From Cupriavidus taiwanensis (lineage in GTDB: Bacteria; Pseudomonadota; Gammaproteobacteria; Burkholderiales; Burkholderiaceae), in the NCBI RefSeq assembly GCF_900250115.1, contig NZ_LT984803.1, positions 1,054,001 through 1,118,000 of the forward strand: a stretch of DNA of 64,000 bases. The letters are read 5' to 3'. Numbering within the stretch: the stretch's first letter is position 1; each line of letters opens with the position of its first letter. A program made the position numbers and the translations under genes. The notes beneath the pieces were generated by a model. It did no database searches and was not told where the DNA came from. It was given only the letters and a program-made list of their open reading frames with translations. Shown here piece after piece: positions 1-8,046 of the stretch.

Positions 1-574
1 TGGCCATCTCGGCCGACGCCATCTCGGCCGTTCCGGTCGGCAACAGCGCGCCATCGTCGATCTGCCGCAGCACGATGCTGGTGGTCAGTCCGGCCACCGC
101 CGCGACGCTGGCGACCAGTCCGAGCGAACGCCACCACCGGCGCGCGCGCGCGGCATGCGTGAGCCGCGCCGTCGCGGATGGCTGTGCGGGGTTCCGGGTT
201 GAATCCGCAGCCTGTGCCCGCAGCCACGCCGCCGCATCCGGACCGAGCCGCGCGCCGAGCACGTCCTCCGCGGCGGCGCCGGCGGCGACCCGTGCCAGCA
301 CCGCGTCGCGCCGCGCCGACTGGGCCGCGTGCAGGCGCGCGGCTTCTTCCAGCACGGCCGCGGCCAGCGCCGGCGGCGCGGCAAACGGCAGGGCGGCGGC
401 ACCGGCCTGGCGGCGCGCGGCCTCGTGTTGCGCAGCGCGCGCGGCGGCAAGCACGGCGGCTTCCAGTGCGGCCGGCGGCGGGTAGGGTGGCAAGGCTTTC
501 AGCAGGGCCGAGAGCCGGTCCTCGCCCGCGATGAAGCGTTCGGCCGCGTGCGCTGCGGCGTTGCCCGCGCTCAT
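1..574 (-). CDS. Putative anti-sigma factor (3' end beyond window)
   Basis: The start codon overlaps the stop of the ECF sigma gene as ATGA, so the two are probably translationally coupled. The frame stays open for 191 codons and runs off the left edge. The visible part is an Ala/Arg-rich cytoplasmic region of about 150 residues, then one hydrophobic stretch (roughly residues 152-172, beginning SLGLVASVAAVAGL). That is the layout of a single-pass membrane anti-sigma factor. I see no clear zinc-binding HxxxCxxC motif, so the assignment rests on position and topology rather than on a family signature. By inference it would hold the neighbouring sigma factor at the membrane. The sensory part, if any, lies outside the window. 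Confidence 0.55.
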   Translation of the reverse strand, partial: MSAGNAAAHAAERFIAGEDRLSALLKALPPYPPPAALEAAVLAAARAAQHEAARRQAGAAALPFAAPPALAAAVLEEAARLHAAQSARRDAVLARVAAGAAAEDVLGARLGPDAAAWLRAQAADSTRNPAQPSATARLTHAARARRWWRSLGLVASVAAVAGLTTSIVLRQIDDGALLPTGTAEMASAEMA

Positions 575-1194
575 GGTCCCGACTCCGGCAAGCTGCCGGC
601 CAGGTCCGCGCGCAGGCGCGCGAACGCATAGCGCAGCCGGCTCTTCACGGTCTCGAACTTCTCGCCCAGCATCGCCGCAATCTCTTCGACGCTCATATTG
701 CTGAAGAAGCGCAGCACCACCACTTCGCGCTGCGACACCGGCAACTGCAGCAGCGCCCGATGGACGTGCTGCGCGTGCTGCCGCAGCTGCAGTTCCGCTT
801 CCGGCGACAGGTCGTCGGCCGGCAGTTCGGGCAGGTGGTCATCCAGCGCGTCGCGCTGGCGCGCATCGGCGCGGCGCACCTGGTCGAGCCAGGCATTGCG
901 CGCGATCTGGAACAGGAAGGTGCGAAACGCCGCGTCTGGCTGGTAGTCGCCGCAGCGGGTCATCAGCTTGACCCAGGTCTTCTGCGCGAGGTCCTCGGCT
1001 TCGCCGGCATTGCCCCGGCAGAGCCAGGCCAGGTAGTTGTAGAGGCCCGGATTATGCCGGCGGAACAGCTCGGTGACGGGCTGCTCGATGATGCCGCCCG
1101 CCACCAGCAGCATCAGGTCGTGGTCGGGCAGCGCGCCCAGCGCGTCGGCGGGGGCAGCGCAAGCTGCGGATGGAGCGGGGTCTGGGGCCTGCAT
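571..1194 (-). CDS. ECF-family RNA polymerase sigma factor
   Basis: A 207-residue protein with the two-domain layout of ECF sigma factors. Region 2 spans about residues 40-105 (includes GEAEDLAQKTWVKLM and FQIARNAWLDQVRR). Region 4 spans about 145-195 and has the helix-turn-helix (LPVSQREVVVLRFFSNMSVEEI broken over the turn, then GEKFETVKSRLRYA). The start at 1194 gives the normal family length; upstream in-frame codons belong to another reading frame. A TATACT hexamer lies only 8 nt upstream of this ATG and no clear Shine-Dalgarno is seen, so the message may be nearly leaderless or translated from the upstream vWA transcript. The partner downstream is the overlapping putative anti-sigma gene. 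Target promoters cannot be deduced from the window. Confidence 0.88.
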   Translation of the reverse strand: MQAPDPAPSAACAAPADALGALPDHDLMLLVAGGIIEQPVTELFRRHNPGLYNYLAWLCRGNAGEAEDLAQKTWVKLMTRCGDYQPDAAFRTFLFQIARNAWLDQVRRADARQRDALDDHLPELPADDLSPEAELQLRQHAQHVHRALLQLPVSQREVVVLRFFSNMSVEEIAAMLGEKFETVKSRLRYAFARLRADLAGSLPESGP

Positions 1195-1270
1195 GCGCCC
1201 GAGTATAGGAGAGCGCAGGGCGGGGCGACAGTCCGCGCCACCCCGCGCCGGCTGCGCGCCGCGGTGCGGC

Positions 1271-2983
1271 TCAGCGTGCCGCATGTCCGGCCGGCGCGCC
1301 GCCCTGGGAAGCGGCCGGCGCCGCGGTGGCAAGGCTCTGCGCCAGGTCCACCAGCTTGACGAACTCGCCGCGGTAGCCGAAGCGGTCGGCGCCGCGCGCG
1401 CCTTGCGCCAGCGCGCGGGCGTCGGCGTAGCGCCAGGCGCCGGTGAACTTGCCGCCGCGCAGCACCTGGCCGAAGCCGGCCACCGCCGCGGCAAAGCGGA
1501 AGTCGTCGTCGCCCTGCGCCAGCGGGCGCAGCGCCTGCCGCGCCACGGTGACGTCGAGCAACTGGCTGGTGCTGGCCGCCGGCAGCTTGTAGCGCAGGCG
1601 CACATGCGCGAGTTCGCCATCGCGCCCCGGCGCCGGCGCCGCGCGCTGGTAGCGCAGCGGGTCGACCAGCCCCGGCTCGCCGGCCAGCGTCAGCTCGTAC
1701 AGCGCGGTCACGGCGTGGCCCGCGCCGATATCGCCGGCATCGACCTTGTCGTTGTTGAAATCCTCGCGCGCCAGCATGCGGTTCTCATAGCCGATCAGCC
1801 GGTACTCGGTCACCGTGGCCGGATTGAACTCGACCTGTATCTTCACGTCGCGCGCAATCGTGGCCAGCGTCGAGCTGATCTCGCTGGCCAGCACCTTGTT
1901 GCCTTCCATCAGGTTGTCGATGTAGGAATACGCGCCGTCGCCGGCATCGGCCAGCTGCTCCATCAGCTGCTCGTTGTAGTTGCCGGTGCCGAAGCCCAGC
2001 GTCGACAGCGAGACCCCCGACTTGCGCCTTTCCTCGACCATGCCCTTGAGCTGGCGGAAGTCGGTCACGCCCACATTGAAGTCGCCGTCGGTGGCCAGCA
2101 GCACGCGGTTGATGCCGCCGGCGATATAACTCTGCTGCGCGGCCTGGTAGGCCAGCGCAATGCCGCTGGCGCCGGCGGTGCTGCCGCCCGCCACCAGCTG
2201 GTCGATGGCGGCGCTGATGGCAGCCTTGTCGCTGCCCGGCGTGGGCGGCAACGCCACGCGCGTGCTGCCGGCGTAGGTGACCAGCGTAATGCGGTCCTGC
2301 GCGCGCAGCTGGTTCACCAGCAGCTTGAGCGATGACTTCAGCAGCGGCAGCTTGTCCGGCGAGTTCATCGAGCCCGACACGTCGACCAGGAACACCAGGT
2401 TGGCGGCGGGCAGCGCGCCGCTGGCCACGTCCTTGCCCTTGATGCCGATGCGCAGCAGCACATTGGACGGATGCCATGGCGCCGGCGCCAGCGCGGTGTG
2501 CACGGCGAACGGGCGGCCGTCGGCGGGCTGGGCGTAGTCGTAGGGGAAGTAGTTCAGCAGTTCTTCCACGCGCACCGCATCGGCCGGCGGCACGCGGCCG
2601 GCATTGAGCAGGCGCCGCACGTTGCTGTAGCTGCCGGTATCGACATCGATGCTGAAGGTGGACACAGATGCCTGTGCCACCAGCCGGACACCGTTCTCGT
2701 CGATGGCGCCGTAGCGTTCGCGCTCCTCCGGCGCGGGTGCCGGCAACGGGTAAGGGTGCGGCATTGCCAGCGTGGCGTGCGGTTCGATGCTGTGCATTTC
2801 CGCAGCGGGTTCGGGCTGCGCCGCCCTGGCGGCATGGTCCGGGTGCGGAGCCGGGGCCATCGCCGGGGACACAGGCTGGGAGGCCTGCTCGGGCAGCGGC
2901 CGCGAAGGACCGCCGCATGCGGCCAGCGCCAGCGCCAGGGCTGCGGCAAGGCTGGAAAGGAAGACCGGTGCGCGTGCTTGCAT
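1271..2983 (-). CDS. YfbK-like von Willebrand factor A domain lipoprotein
   Basis: A 570-residue protein, close to the length of E. coli YfbK. The N-terminus is a lipoprotein signal ending in LALAAC, so it is probably anchored in the envelope. A Pro/Ala/His-rich linker follows, then an N-terminal vWF-A-associated domain (STFSIDVDTGSYSNVRR), the vWA domain with the metal-ion-dependent adhesion motif DVSGSMNS, and a C-terminal DUF3520-type region. The ATG at 2983 has a good AGGAGA Shine-Dalgarno. It lies 76 nt upstream of the sigma factor gene on the same strand, suggesting a vWA - sigma - anti-sigma operon. The ligand is unknown; vWA domains usually mediate metal-dependent protein contacts. 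Confidence 0.82.
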   Translation of the reverse strand: MQARAPVFLSSLAAALALALAACGGPSRPLPEQASQPVSPAMAPAPHPDHAARAAQPEPAAEMHSIEPHATLAMPHPYPLPAPAPEERERYGAIDENGVRLVAQASVSTFSIDVDTGSYSNVRRLLNAGRVPPADAVRVEELLNYFPYDYAQPADGRPFAVHTALAPAPWHPSNVLLRIGIKGKDVASGALPAANLVFLVDVSGSMNSPDKLPLLKSSLKLLVNQLRAQDRITLVTYAGSTRVALPPTPGSDKAAISAAIDQLVAGGSTAGASGIALAYQAAQQSYIAGGINRVLLATDGDFNVGVTDFRQLKGMVEERRKSGVSLSTLGFGTGNYNEQLMEQLADAGDGAYSYIDNLMEGNKVLASEISSTLATIARDVKIQVEFNPATVTEYRLIGYENRMLAREDFNNDKVDAGDIGAGHAVTALYELTLAGEPGLVDPLRYQRAAPAPGRDGELAHVRLRYKLPAASTSQLLDVTVARQALRPLAQGDDDFRFAAAVAGFGQVLRGGKFTGAWRYADARALAQGARGADRFGYRGEFVKLVDLAQSLATAAPAASQGGAPAGHAAR

Positions 2984-3154
2984 GTTGTTCTCCTGGAAGG
3001 CCGCGGGCAGGGCGCCGCGTGACCGCCTGTCGATGTAACGGGCCATGCGGGCCGGCGGGGTTGGGGCGGGCGAGATATTTTTTTGCCGCCAGCTGTCCGA
3101 TCCGGATGTGGCGAGCGCCAGACTCCCGTCCTCGCGGGATGCCCCGATCGCCAC

Positions 3155-3160
3155 TACAAT
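3155..3160 (+). promoter_or_regulatory. Putative -10 box (TACAAT) for ggt
   Basis: TACAAT lies 28 nt before the ggt start codon, a suitable place for a -10 element with a short leader. No convincing -35 hexamer is present at 16-18 nt spacing. The same hexamer precedes several other genes in this window. Confidence 0.35.
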
Positions 3161-3188
3161 CGTTGGATCCTTCTGCCGGAGATCTCGC

Positions 3189-5069
3189 ATGGTTCACCCT
3201 GACCTCACTTCGATGGCGTGGCGCGGCGCGCTGGCGCTGGCGCTGTCGGCGCTGCTCGGCGCCTGTGGCACCCCGGGCGGAAGCACGGCCACCCCGGCCG
3301 CCTCCACTACGCCGGCGACAGCGACTACGCCCGCGGCGATGCCGCCTGCGCCGGAAGTGGCCTCCGGCTACCGCCCCGGCATGGCGACCGTCTACGCGCA
3401 GCGCCACATGGCAGCCGCGGCCAATCCGCTCGCCACCGAGGCCGGGCGTGCCATGCTGCGTCAGGGCGGCTCGGCCATCGATGCCGCCATCGCCATGCAG
3501 GCGGTGCTGACGCTGGTCGAGCCGCAGGCCACCGGCATCGGCGGCGGCGCCTTCATCATGTACTGGGACGGCAAGAACGTGCAGGCCTTCGACGGCCGCG
3601 AGACCGCTCCCGCCGGCGCGACCGAAAACCTGTTCCTGCGCCCGGATGGCAAGCCCATGTCGTTCAGCGAGGCCCAGATCGGCGGGCGCTCGGTCGGCAC
3701 CCCGGGCGTGATGCGCGCGCTGGAGATGGTCCACCGCAAGCATGGCCGCCTGCCCTGGGCCAGGCTGTTCCAGCCCGCCATCGAGCTGGCGGAGAAGGGC
3801 TTCCCGATCTCGCAGCGGCTCTACACGCAGGTCGCGGCCGACAAGTTCCTGGCCAACTCGCCAGAGATGGCCGCTTACTTCCTTGACGCCCAGGGCAAGC
3901 CCAAGCCGGCCGGCACGGTGCTGAAGAACCCGAAGCTGGCGCAGACGCTGCGCGACATTGCCCGGCGCGGCGCGGGCGTGCTCTATGGCGGCCCGATCGC
4001 GCGCGATATCGTGGCCAAGGTCAACGACGGCAGCAACGCCGGCTCGCTGTCGCTGGCCGACCTGGGCAGCTACCGCGCCAAGCAGCGGGTGCCGGTATGC
4101 ACCGACTACAAGCGCTACAAGGTCTGCGGCATGCCGCCGCCGTCGTCGGGCGGCATCGCCATCGCGCAGATCCTCGGCACGCTGCAGGCGCTGGAAACCA
4201 AAAATCCCAAATACGCGCTCGCGGCGCTCAAGCCGCAGGCGGTGAACACGCCGGCGCAGCTGGAAGCCCATGCCGACGCCGTTCATGCGATTGCCGAGGC
4301 CGACCGTCTGGCCTATGCCGACCGCGGCCTGTACGTCGCCGATGCGGACTTCGTGCCGGTCGACGTCAGCGGCATGGTCAACCCCTCCTATCTCGCCGCG
4401 CGCGCCGAGCTGATCGGCGAGCAGAGCATGGGCAAGGCCCAGCCGGGCACGCCGCCTGGCGCCACGCTGGCCTACGCGCCGGACCGCTCGCCGCCGCGCA
4501 TTTCGACCTCGCAGATCGTCGCGGTCGACGACCGCGGCGGCGCCATCTCGATGACCACCACGATCGAGTCGTACTTCGGCTCGCATCTGATGGTGCGCGG
4601 CTTCATGCTCAACAACCAGCTCACCGACTTCTCCTTCGTGCCCAGCGAAAACGGCAAGCCGGTGGCGAACCGCGTGCAGCCGGGCAAGCGCCCGCGTTCT
4701 TCGATGGCGCCGACGCTGGTGTTCGACCGCCAGAGCGGCCAGCTGGTGGCAACGGTCGGTTCGCCGGGCGGCTCGCAGATCATCGAGTACGTATCCAAGG
4801 CGCTGGTCGGCATGCTCGACTGGAACCTGGATCCGCAGGCGGCGATCGGCATGGGCAACTTCGGCAGCCGCAACGGCCCCACCGAAGTCGAGCAAGGCCT
4901 GGTGTCGCCGGGGCTGGTGCAGGCCCTGCAGGCGCGCGGCCACCAGGTGACGGCGATCGAGATGACCAGCGGCACGCAGGCCATCGTGCGCCGCCAGGGA
5001 CCGGACGGGAGGATGGTGTGGGCCGGTGGTGCGGATCCGCGGCGGGAGGGGGTGGCGCTGGGGGATTGA
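3189..5069 (+). CDS. ggt: Gamma-glutamyltransferase (lipoprotein-type precursor)
   Basis: A 626-residue Ntn-hydrolase precursor that transfers or hydrolyses the gamma-glutamyl group of glutathione and related compounds in the periplasm. The signal peptide ends in LLGACG, a lipobox. A low-complexity Thr/Ala/Pro linker follows, and the GGT fold begins around residue 70. Autoprocessing should expose Thr440 in the motif STSQIVAVDD, which sits where E. coli GGT has TTHYSVVD, so the His two residues after the nucleophile is replaced by Gln. FGSHLMVRGFMLNNQLTDFS and the late GSPGGS oxyanion segment are present. The ATG at 3189 has a GGAG ribosome-binding site 7 nt upstream; ATG at 3213 is an alternative that also keeps the lipobox. 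The gene appears monocistronic and is followed by palindromic repeats. Confidence 0.93.
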   Translation: MVHPDLTSMAWRGALALALSALLGACGTPGGSTATPAASTTPATATTPAAMPPAPEVASGYRPGMATVYAQRHMAAAANPLATEAGRAMLRQGGSAIDAAIAMQAVLTLVEPQATGIGGGAFIMYWDGKNVQAFDGRETAPAGATENLFLRPDGKPMSFSEAQIGGRSVGTPGVMRALEMVHRKHGRLPWARLFQPAIELAEKGFPISQRLYTQVAADKFLANSPEMAAYFLDAQGKPKPAGTVLKNPKLAQTLRDIARRGAGVLYGGPIARDIVAKVNDGSNAGSLSLADLGSYRAKQRVPVCTDYKRYKVCGMPPPSSGGIAIAQILGTLQALETKNPKYALAALKPQAVNTPAQLEAHADAVHAIAEADRLAYADRGLYVADADFVPVDVSGMVNPSYLAARAELIGEQSMGKAQPGTPPGATLAYAPDRSPPRISTSQIVAVDDRGGAISMTTTIESYFGSHLMVRGFMLNNQLTDFSFVPSENGKPVANRVQPGKRPRSSMAPTLVFDRQSGQLVATVGSPGGSQIIEYVSKALVGMLDWNLDPQAAIGMGNFGSRNGPTEVEQGLVSPGLVQALQARGHQVTAIEMTSGTQAIVRRQGPDGRMVWAGGADPRREGVALGD

Positions 5070-5120
5070 GACTGGCAGCGTGCGATACGCTCACTGTCTG
5101 CAAAATGCCGGCTGTGTACT

Positions 5121-5237
5121 CCCTCTCCCGCTTGGGGAGAGGGTCGGGGAGTGGCCGGCGTATCGACGAAGTCAAGCACTGCGGTATGCCACGGCCTGCC
5201 CTCTCCCCCGGCCCCTCTCCCGCCAGCGGGAGAGGGG
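5121..5237. repeat. Two REP-like GC-rich palindromes
   Basis: The ggt/APH intergenic region (5070-5277) holds two palindromes built from the same CCTCTCCCGC...GCGGGAGAGG unit. The first is 5121-5143. The second, 5212-5237, has perfect 12-bp arms around a CA loop. Both lie between the converging 3' ends of ggt and the APH-like gene. They belong to a dispersed family also seen at 10426, 14349, 18515 and 34920. They may act as transcription or mRNA 3'-end barriers, although they lack T-tracts. Confidence 0.75.
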
Positions 5238-5277
5238 AGCAAACCTTTGGCAAGCCTTTGATCTCTAGCTTTTAGTC

Positions 5278-6354
5278 TCAGTCCTTCGCCTTCTTCGCAT
5301 ATTCCCACCCCATCTCGGCCATCGGCCGCGCGCGCTTGCCGGCGTCGGTGGCCTGCGCCGACGACGCGGTGCCGTCGACCACGCGCTTCATGATGCCCTG
5401 CAGGATGCCGGCGATGCGGAACATGCTGAAGGCCAGGTAGAAGTTCCAGTCGCCGGTGATGGGGCGGCCGGTGCGCTGCTCGTACAGGCGGCGGTAGCTG
5501 GCTTCGTCGGGGATGCCGAGCGCGGCGAAGTCCAGCCCGGCGATGCCGCGGAACTGGCCGGGGGCGATATGCCAGCTCATGCAGTGGTAGCTGAAGTCGG
5601 CCATCGGGTGGCCCAGCGTCGACAGCTCCCAGTCCAGCACCGCCAGCACGCGCGGCTCGGTCGGGTGGAACATCAGGTTGTCGAGGCGGTAGTCGCCATG
5701 CACGATCGAGGTCAGGTCGGCGTCTTCCTGCGGGATATGCTGGGGCAGCCAGTCCATCAGCGCGTCCATGGCCGGGATCGATTCGGTCTCGGACAGCTTG
5801 TACTGCTTGGTCCAGCGCTCGATCTGGCGCTGGAAGTAGTTGCCGGGCTTGCCGTAGTCGCCCAGGCCGATGGCGTTGTAGTCGACCGAGTGCAGCGCGG
5901 CGATGACGCGGTTCATCTCGTCGTAGATGGCGCTGCGCTCGGCCGTGCCCATGCCCGGCAGCGACTGGTCCCACAGCACGCGCCCGGCGACGAATTCCAT
6001 GATGTAGAAGGCGCGTCCGATCACGGATTCGTCCTCGCACAGCGCGTACATGCGCGCCACCGGCACGTCGGTGCCGGCCAGCGCGGCCATCACGCGGTAC
6101 TCGCGCTCGATCGCGTGCGCCGACGGCAGCAGCTTGCTCTTGGGTCCGGGCTTGGCGCGCATCACGTAGGTCTGTCCCGGCGTGACCAGCTTGAAGGTCG
6201 GGTTGGACTGGCCGCCCTTGAACTGCTCCACGGTCAGCGGGCCGGCAAAGCCCTCCACGTGCTGCCGCATCCAGGCTTCCAGCGCGGCAGTGTCGAAACG
6301 CTGCTGGTCAGCCACCGGGCGCGTGCCTTCGAAGTGCGATACGTTGCTGGTCAT
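5278..6354 (-). CDS. APH-family phosphotransferase (ACAD10/11-like kinase domain)
   Basis: A 358-residue aminoglycoside-phosphotransferase-fold protein. It contains the Brenner motif HGDYRLDN around residues 225-232 and the Mg-binding DWELSTLGHP segment about 20 residues later. A nucleotide-loop region (GGQSNPTFKL) lies near residue 48. This subfamily resembles the kinase domain of eukaryotic ACAD10/ACAD11, which phosphorylates 4-hydroxy fatty acids or their CoA esters. Here it sits downstream of a phosphatase, an enoyl-CoA hydratase and a 3-hydroxyacyl-CoA dehydrogenase on the same strand, so a role in degradation of acyl-CoA or hydroxyacyl compounds is more likely than antibiotic resistance. 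The true substrate is not shown by the sequence. Confidence 0.85.
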   Translation of the reverse strand: MTSNVSHFEGTRPVADQQRFDTAALEAWMRQHVEGFAGPLTVEQFKGGQSNPTFKLVTPGQTYVMRAKPGPKSKLLPSAHAIEREYRVMAALAGTDVPVARMYALCEDESVIGRAFYIMEFVAGRVLWDQSLPGMGTAERSAIYDEMNRVIAALHSVDYNAIGLGDYGKPGNYFQRQIERWTKQYKLSETESIPAMDALMDWLPQHIPQEDADLTSIVHGDYRLDNLMFHPTEPRVLAVLDWELSTLGHPMADFSYHCMSWHIAPGQFRGIAGLDFAALGIPDEASYRRLYEQRTGRPITGDWNFYLAFSMFRIAGILQGIMKRVVDGTASSAQATDAGKRARPMAEMGWEYAKKAKD

Positions 6355-6410
6355 GCTGTCTCCGTTGGTTTTCTGTTCGGGTTCGATGAGGAAAGCGGGG
6401 GCGGGGAACC

Positions 6411-7139
6411 TCAGCCGGGCGGCTGTCGTCCGCGCAAGTACTGGTGCAGCAGCACTTCCATGGTGGTGTGGCGCGAGCCGCTGTGCACGGGCGTGGGTGG
6501 CGAGTAGTTGGTCATGCGCACCACCCAGTCGAGCGGGCCGTCGCCCATGTCGAGCACATTGATGCAGCCGGCGGTCTGCAGCAGCGAGCCGAAGAATACG
6601 CGCCGCCCGCAGCTGATGGCCTGCGACAGGATGGCGCGGTTGGTGCCGCCATGCAGCACCATCAGCACGGTATCCCAGTCGGGGTCGTCGCGCAGGCGCG
6701 CCAGCGCGGGCAGCACCCGGTCCAGGAAGGCGCCGACGCTCTCGCCGTTAAGAAAACGCTTGTGTTCCGGCACTTCGCCTTCGAAGGCGCCGACAAAGGC
6801 ATCGCGCAGGTCCTCGCTTGCAATCGCGGACAGGTCGCCGCCGCGGATTTCCTGCAGTTCCGGCCAGACTTCGGGAGCGATGCCGTCCATCTCCGGCAGT
6901 TCGGCCAGCACGCATTGCGCGGTCTCGACCGTGCGCGGCAGGCCGCTGACGATGACGCGGTCGAAACGGATCTGCTCCGCGGCAAAGGCGCGGCCGGCGG
7001 CGCTGGCCTGCATGCGGCCGGTCTCGTTCAGCGGCACCAGCTCGGGCAGGGCGGTGCGGCGCCCGGCTTCGTCGAAGTAGGAAACCGCACCATGCCGCAT
7101 CAGGTAGATGCGGCGGCGCGAGGACGGCGGCAATTCCAT
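6411..7139 (-). CDS. Histidine phosphatase family protein
   Basis: A 242-residue branch-1 histidine phosphatase. The RHG signature appears as YLMRHGAVSYFD near residue 16, the phosphate-binding Arg region as SGLPRTVETA, and the second catalytic His as LMVLHGGTNRAIL. The ATG at 7139 places the RHG motif at the usual distance from the N-terminus; the longer upstream reading is a shadow. The gene lies 73 nt downstream of the enoyl-CoA hydratase gene and 56 nt upstream of the APH-like kinase gene on the same strand. A kinase and a phosphatase side by side suggest that a phosphorylated intermediate is handled in this cluster. Substrate unknown. Confidence 0.85.
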   Translation of the reverse strand: MELPPSSRRRIYLMRHGAVSYFDEAGRRTALPELVPLNETGRMQASAAGRAFAAEQIRFDRVIVSGLPRTVETAQCVLAELPEMDGIAPEVWPELQEIRGGDLSAIASEDLRDAFVGAFEGEVPEHKRFLNGESVGAFLDRVLPALARLRDDPDWDTVLMVLHGGTNRAILSQAISCGRRVFFGSLLQTAGCINVLDMGDGPLDWVVRMTNYSPPTPVHSGSRHTTMEVLLHQYLRGRQPPG

Positions 7140-7212
7140 GCGTGGTCTCCTTGCATTGTGCCGGCATGCCCGTCTGCGCGGGCTTGCCGTGTTGATGATC
7201 CGCGCGCGCGGA

Positions 7213-7992
7213 TCAGCGGTATTGTGGCTTGCGCTTCTCCAGGAAGGCGCTGATGCCTTCGCCGCCGTCGGGGTGGTGCAGCGCCGCGACGAAGCTGTCG
7301 CGCTCGGCCAGCAAGTGCTCGGCGCGCGAGGCGGTGGCGGCATGGTTGATCAGCGCCTTGATGCGGCCGACCGCGTGCGGCGACTGCCGTGCCAGGCCCG
7401 CCGCCAGGCGCAGCGCTTCATCCAGCGCCTGGCCGGGCCCGGTGACGCGGTTGACCAGCCCGAACTGCGCCAGCCGGGCGGCGTCCACCGGCTTGCCTTC
7501 CATCATCAGTTCGCTCGCCAGCGGCCGCGGCAGTGCGCGCGCGAGCTCGTACGAGCCACCACCGTCGGGCGTCAGGCCCACCGAGACGTAGGCCATCACG
7601 AACTTGGCATCGCTGGCCGCCACTACGAAGTCGCACGCCAGCACCACCGAGAAACCCGCGCCCGCGGCCGCGCCTTCCACCGCCGCGATGATCGGCTTGG
7701 GAAAGGCGTGCAGCGACTCGATCCAGCCGTTCAGCACCGCGATGCTGGCGGCCTGCACCTCGGGCGGCTGGCTGCGGTTGCCGAGCAGCCGGTTCAGGTT
7801 GCCGCCGGCGCAGAACACGCCGTCGGCGCCGGTGATGATGACCGCGCGCAGCGAGTCATCCGTGGCGGCCTGGTCCAGCGCCTGCTGCGAGGCCGCGTAG
7901 ATGTCGGGGTGCAGCGCATTGCGCGCCTCGGGGTTGGAGATGGTCAGCACCAGCGTCGAATCGACGCGGCGGGAAAGCAGCTGTGCGGGCAT
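7213..7992 (-). CDS. Enoyl-CoA hydratase/isomerase family protein
   Basis: A 259-residue crotonase-fold protein. It has the CoA/oxyanion segments GADGVFCAGGNLNRL (about residues 55-69) and AAVEGAAAGAGFSVVLACDF (about 104-123), followed by GLTPDGGGSYELAR. An acidic catalytic residue typical of hydratases is not obvious at the GxxPDGG position: Asp replaces Glu. It could therefore be a hydratase or an isomerase. It lies 54 nt downstream of the 3-hydroxyacyl-CoA dehydrogenase gene on the same strand, giving two consecutive beta-oxidation-type steps. The C-terminal EGISAFLEKRKPQYR is typical of the PaaG-like subgroup. Confidence 0.88.
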   Translation of the reverse strand: MPAQLLSRRVDSTLVLTISNPEARNALHPDIYAASQQALDQAATDDSLRAVIITGADGVFCAGGNLNRLLGNRSQPPEVQAASIAVLNGWIESLHAFPKPIIAAVEGAAAGAGFSVVLACDFVVAASDAKFVMAYVSVGLTPDGGGSYELARALPRPLASELMMEGKPVDAARLAQFGLVNRVTGPGQALDEALRLAAGLARQSPHAVGRIKALINHAATASRAEHLLAERDSFVAALHHPDGGEGISAFLEKRKPQYR

Positions 7993-8046
7993 GGCGTGGC
8001 TCGGTGGGGGCGGTCGGTGGGGGGGGCGGACGCGACGGCAGACGGC

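Noticed and set aside
1785..4943. A 1052-codon minus-strand open frame
   Set aside because: Antisense to the vWA lipoprotein and ggt; Arg/Ala/His-rich composition typical of high-GC shadow frames, with no family motif.
5121..5237. Possible CRISPR array
   Set aside because: The repeats are palindromes at scattered gene ends with no regular spacers and no cas genes.
5278..6354. Aminoglycoside resistance gene
   Set aside because: The APH fold is present, but the subfamily and beta-oxidation neighbours point to metabolic kinase function.
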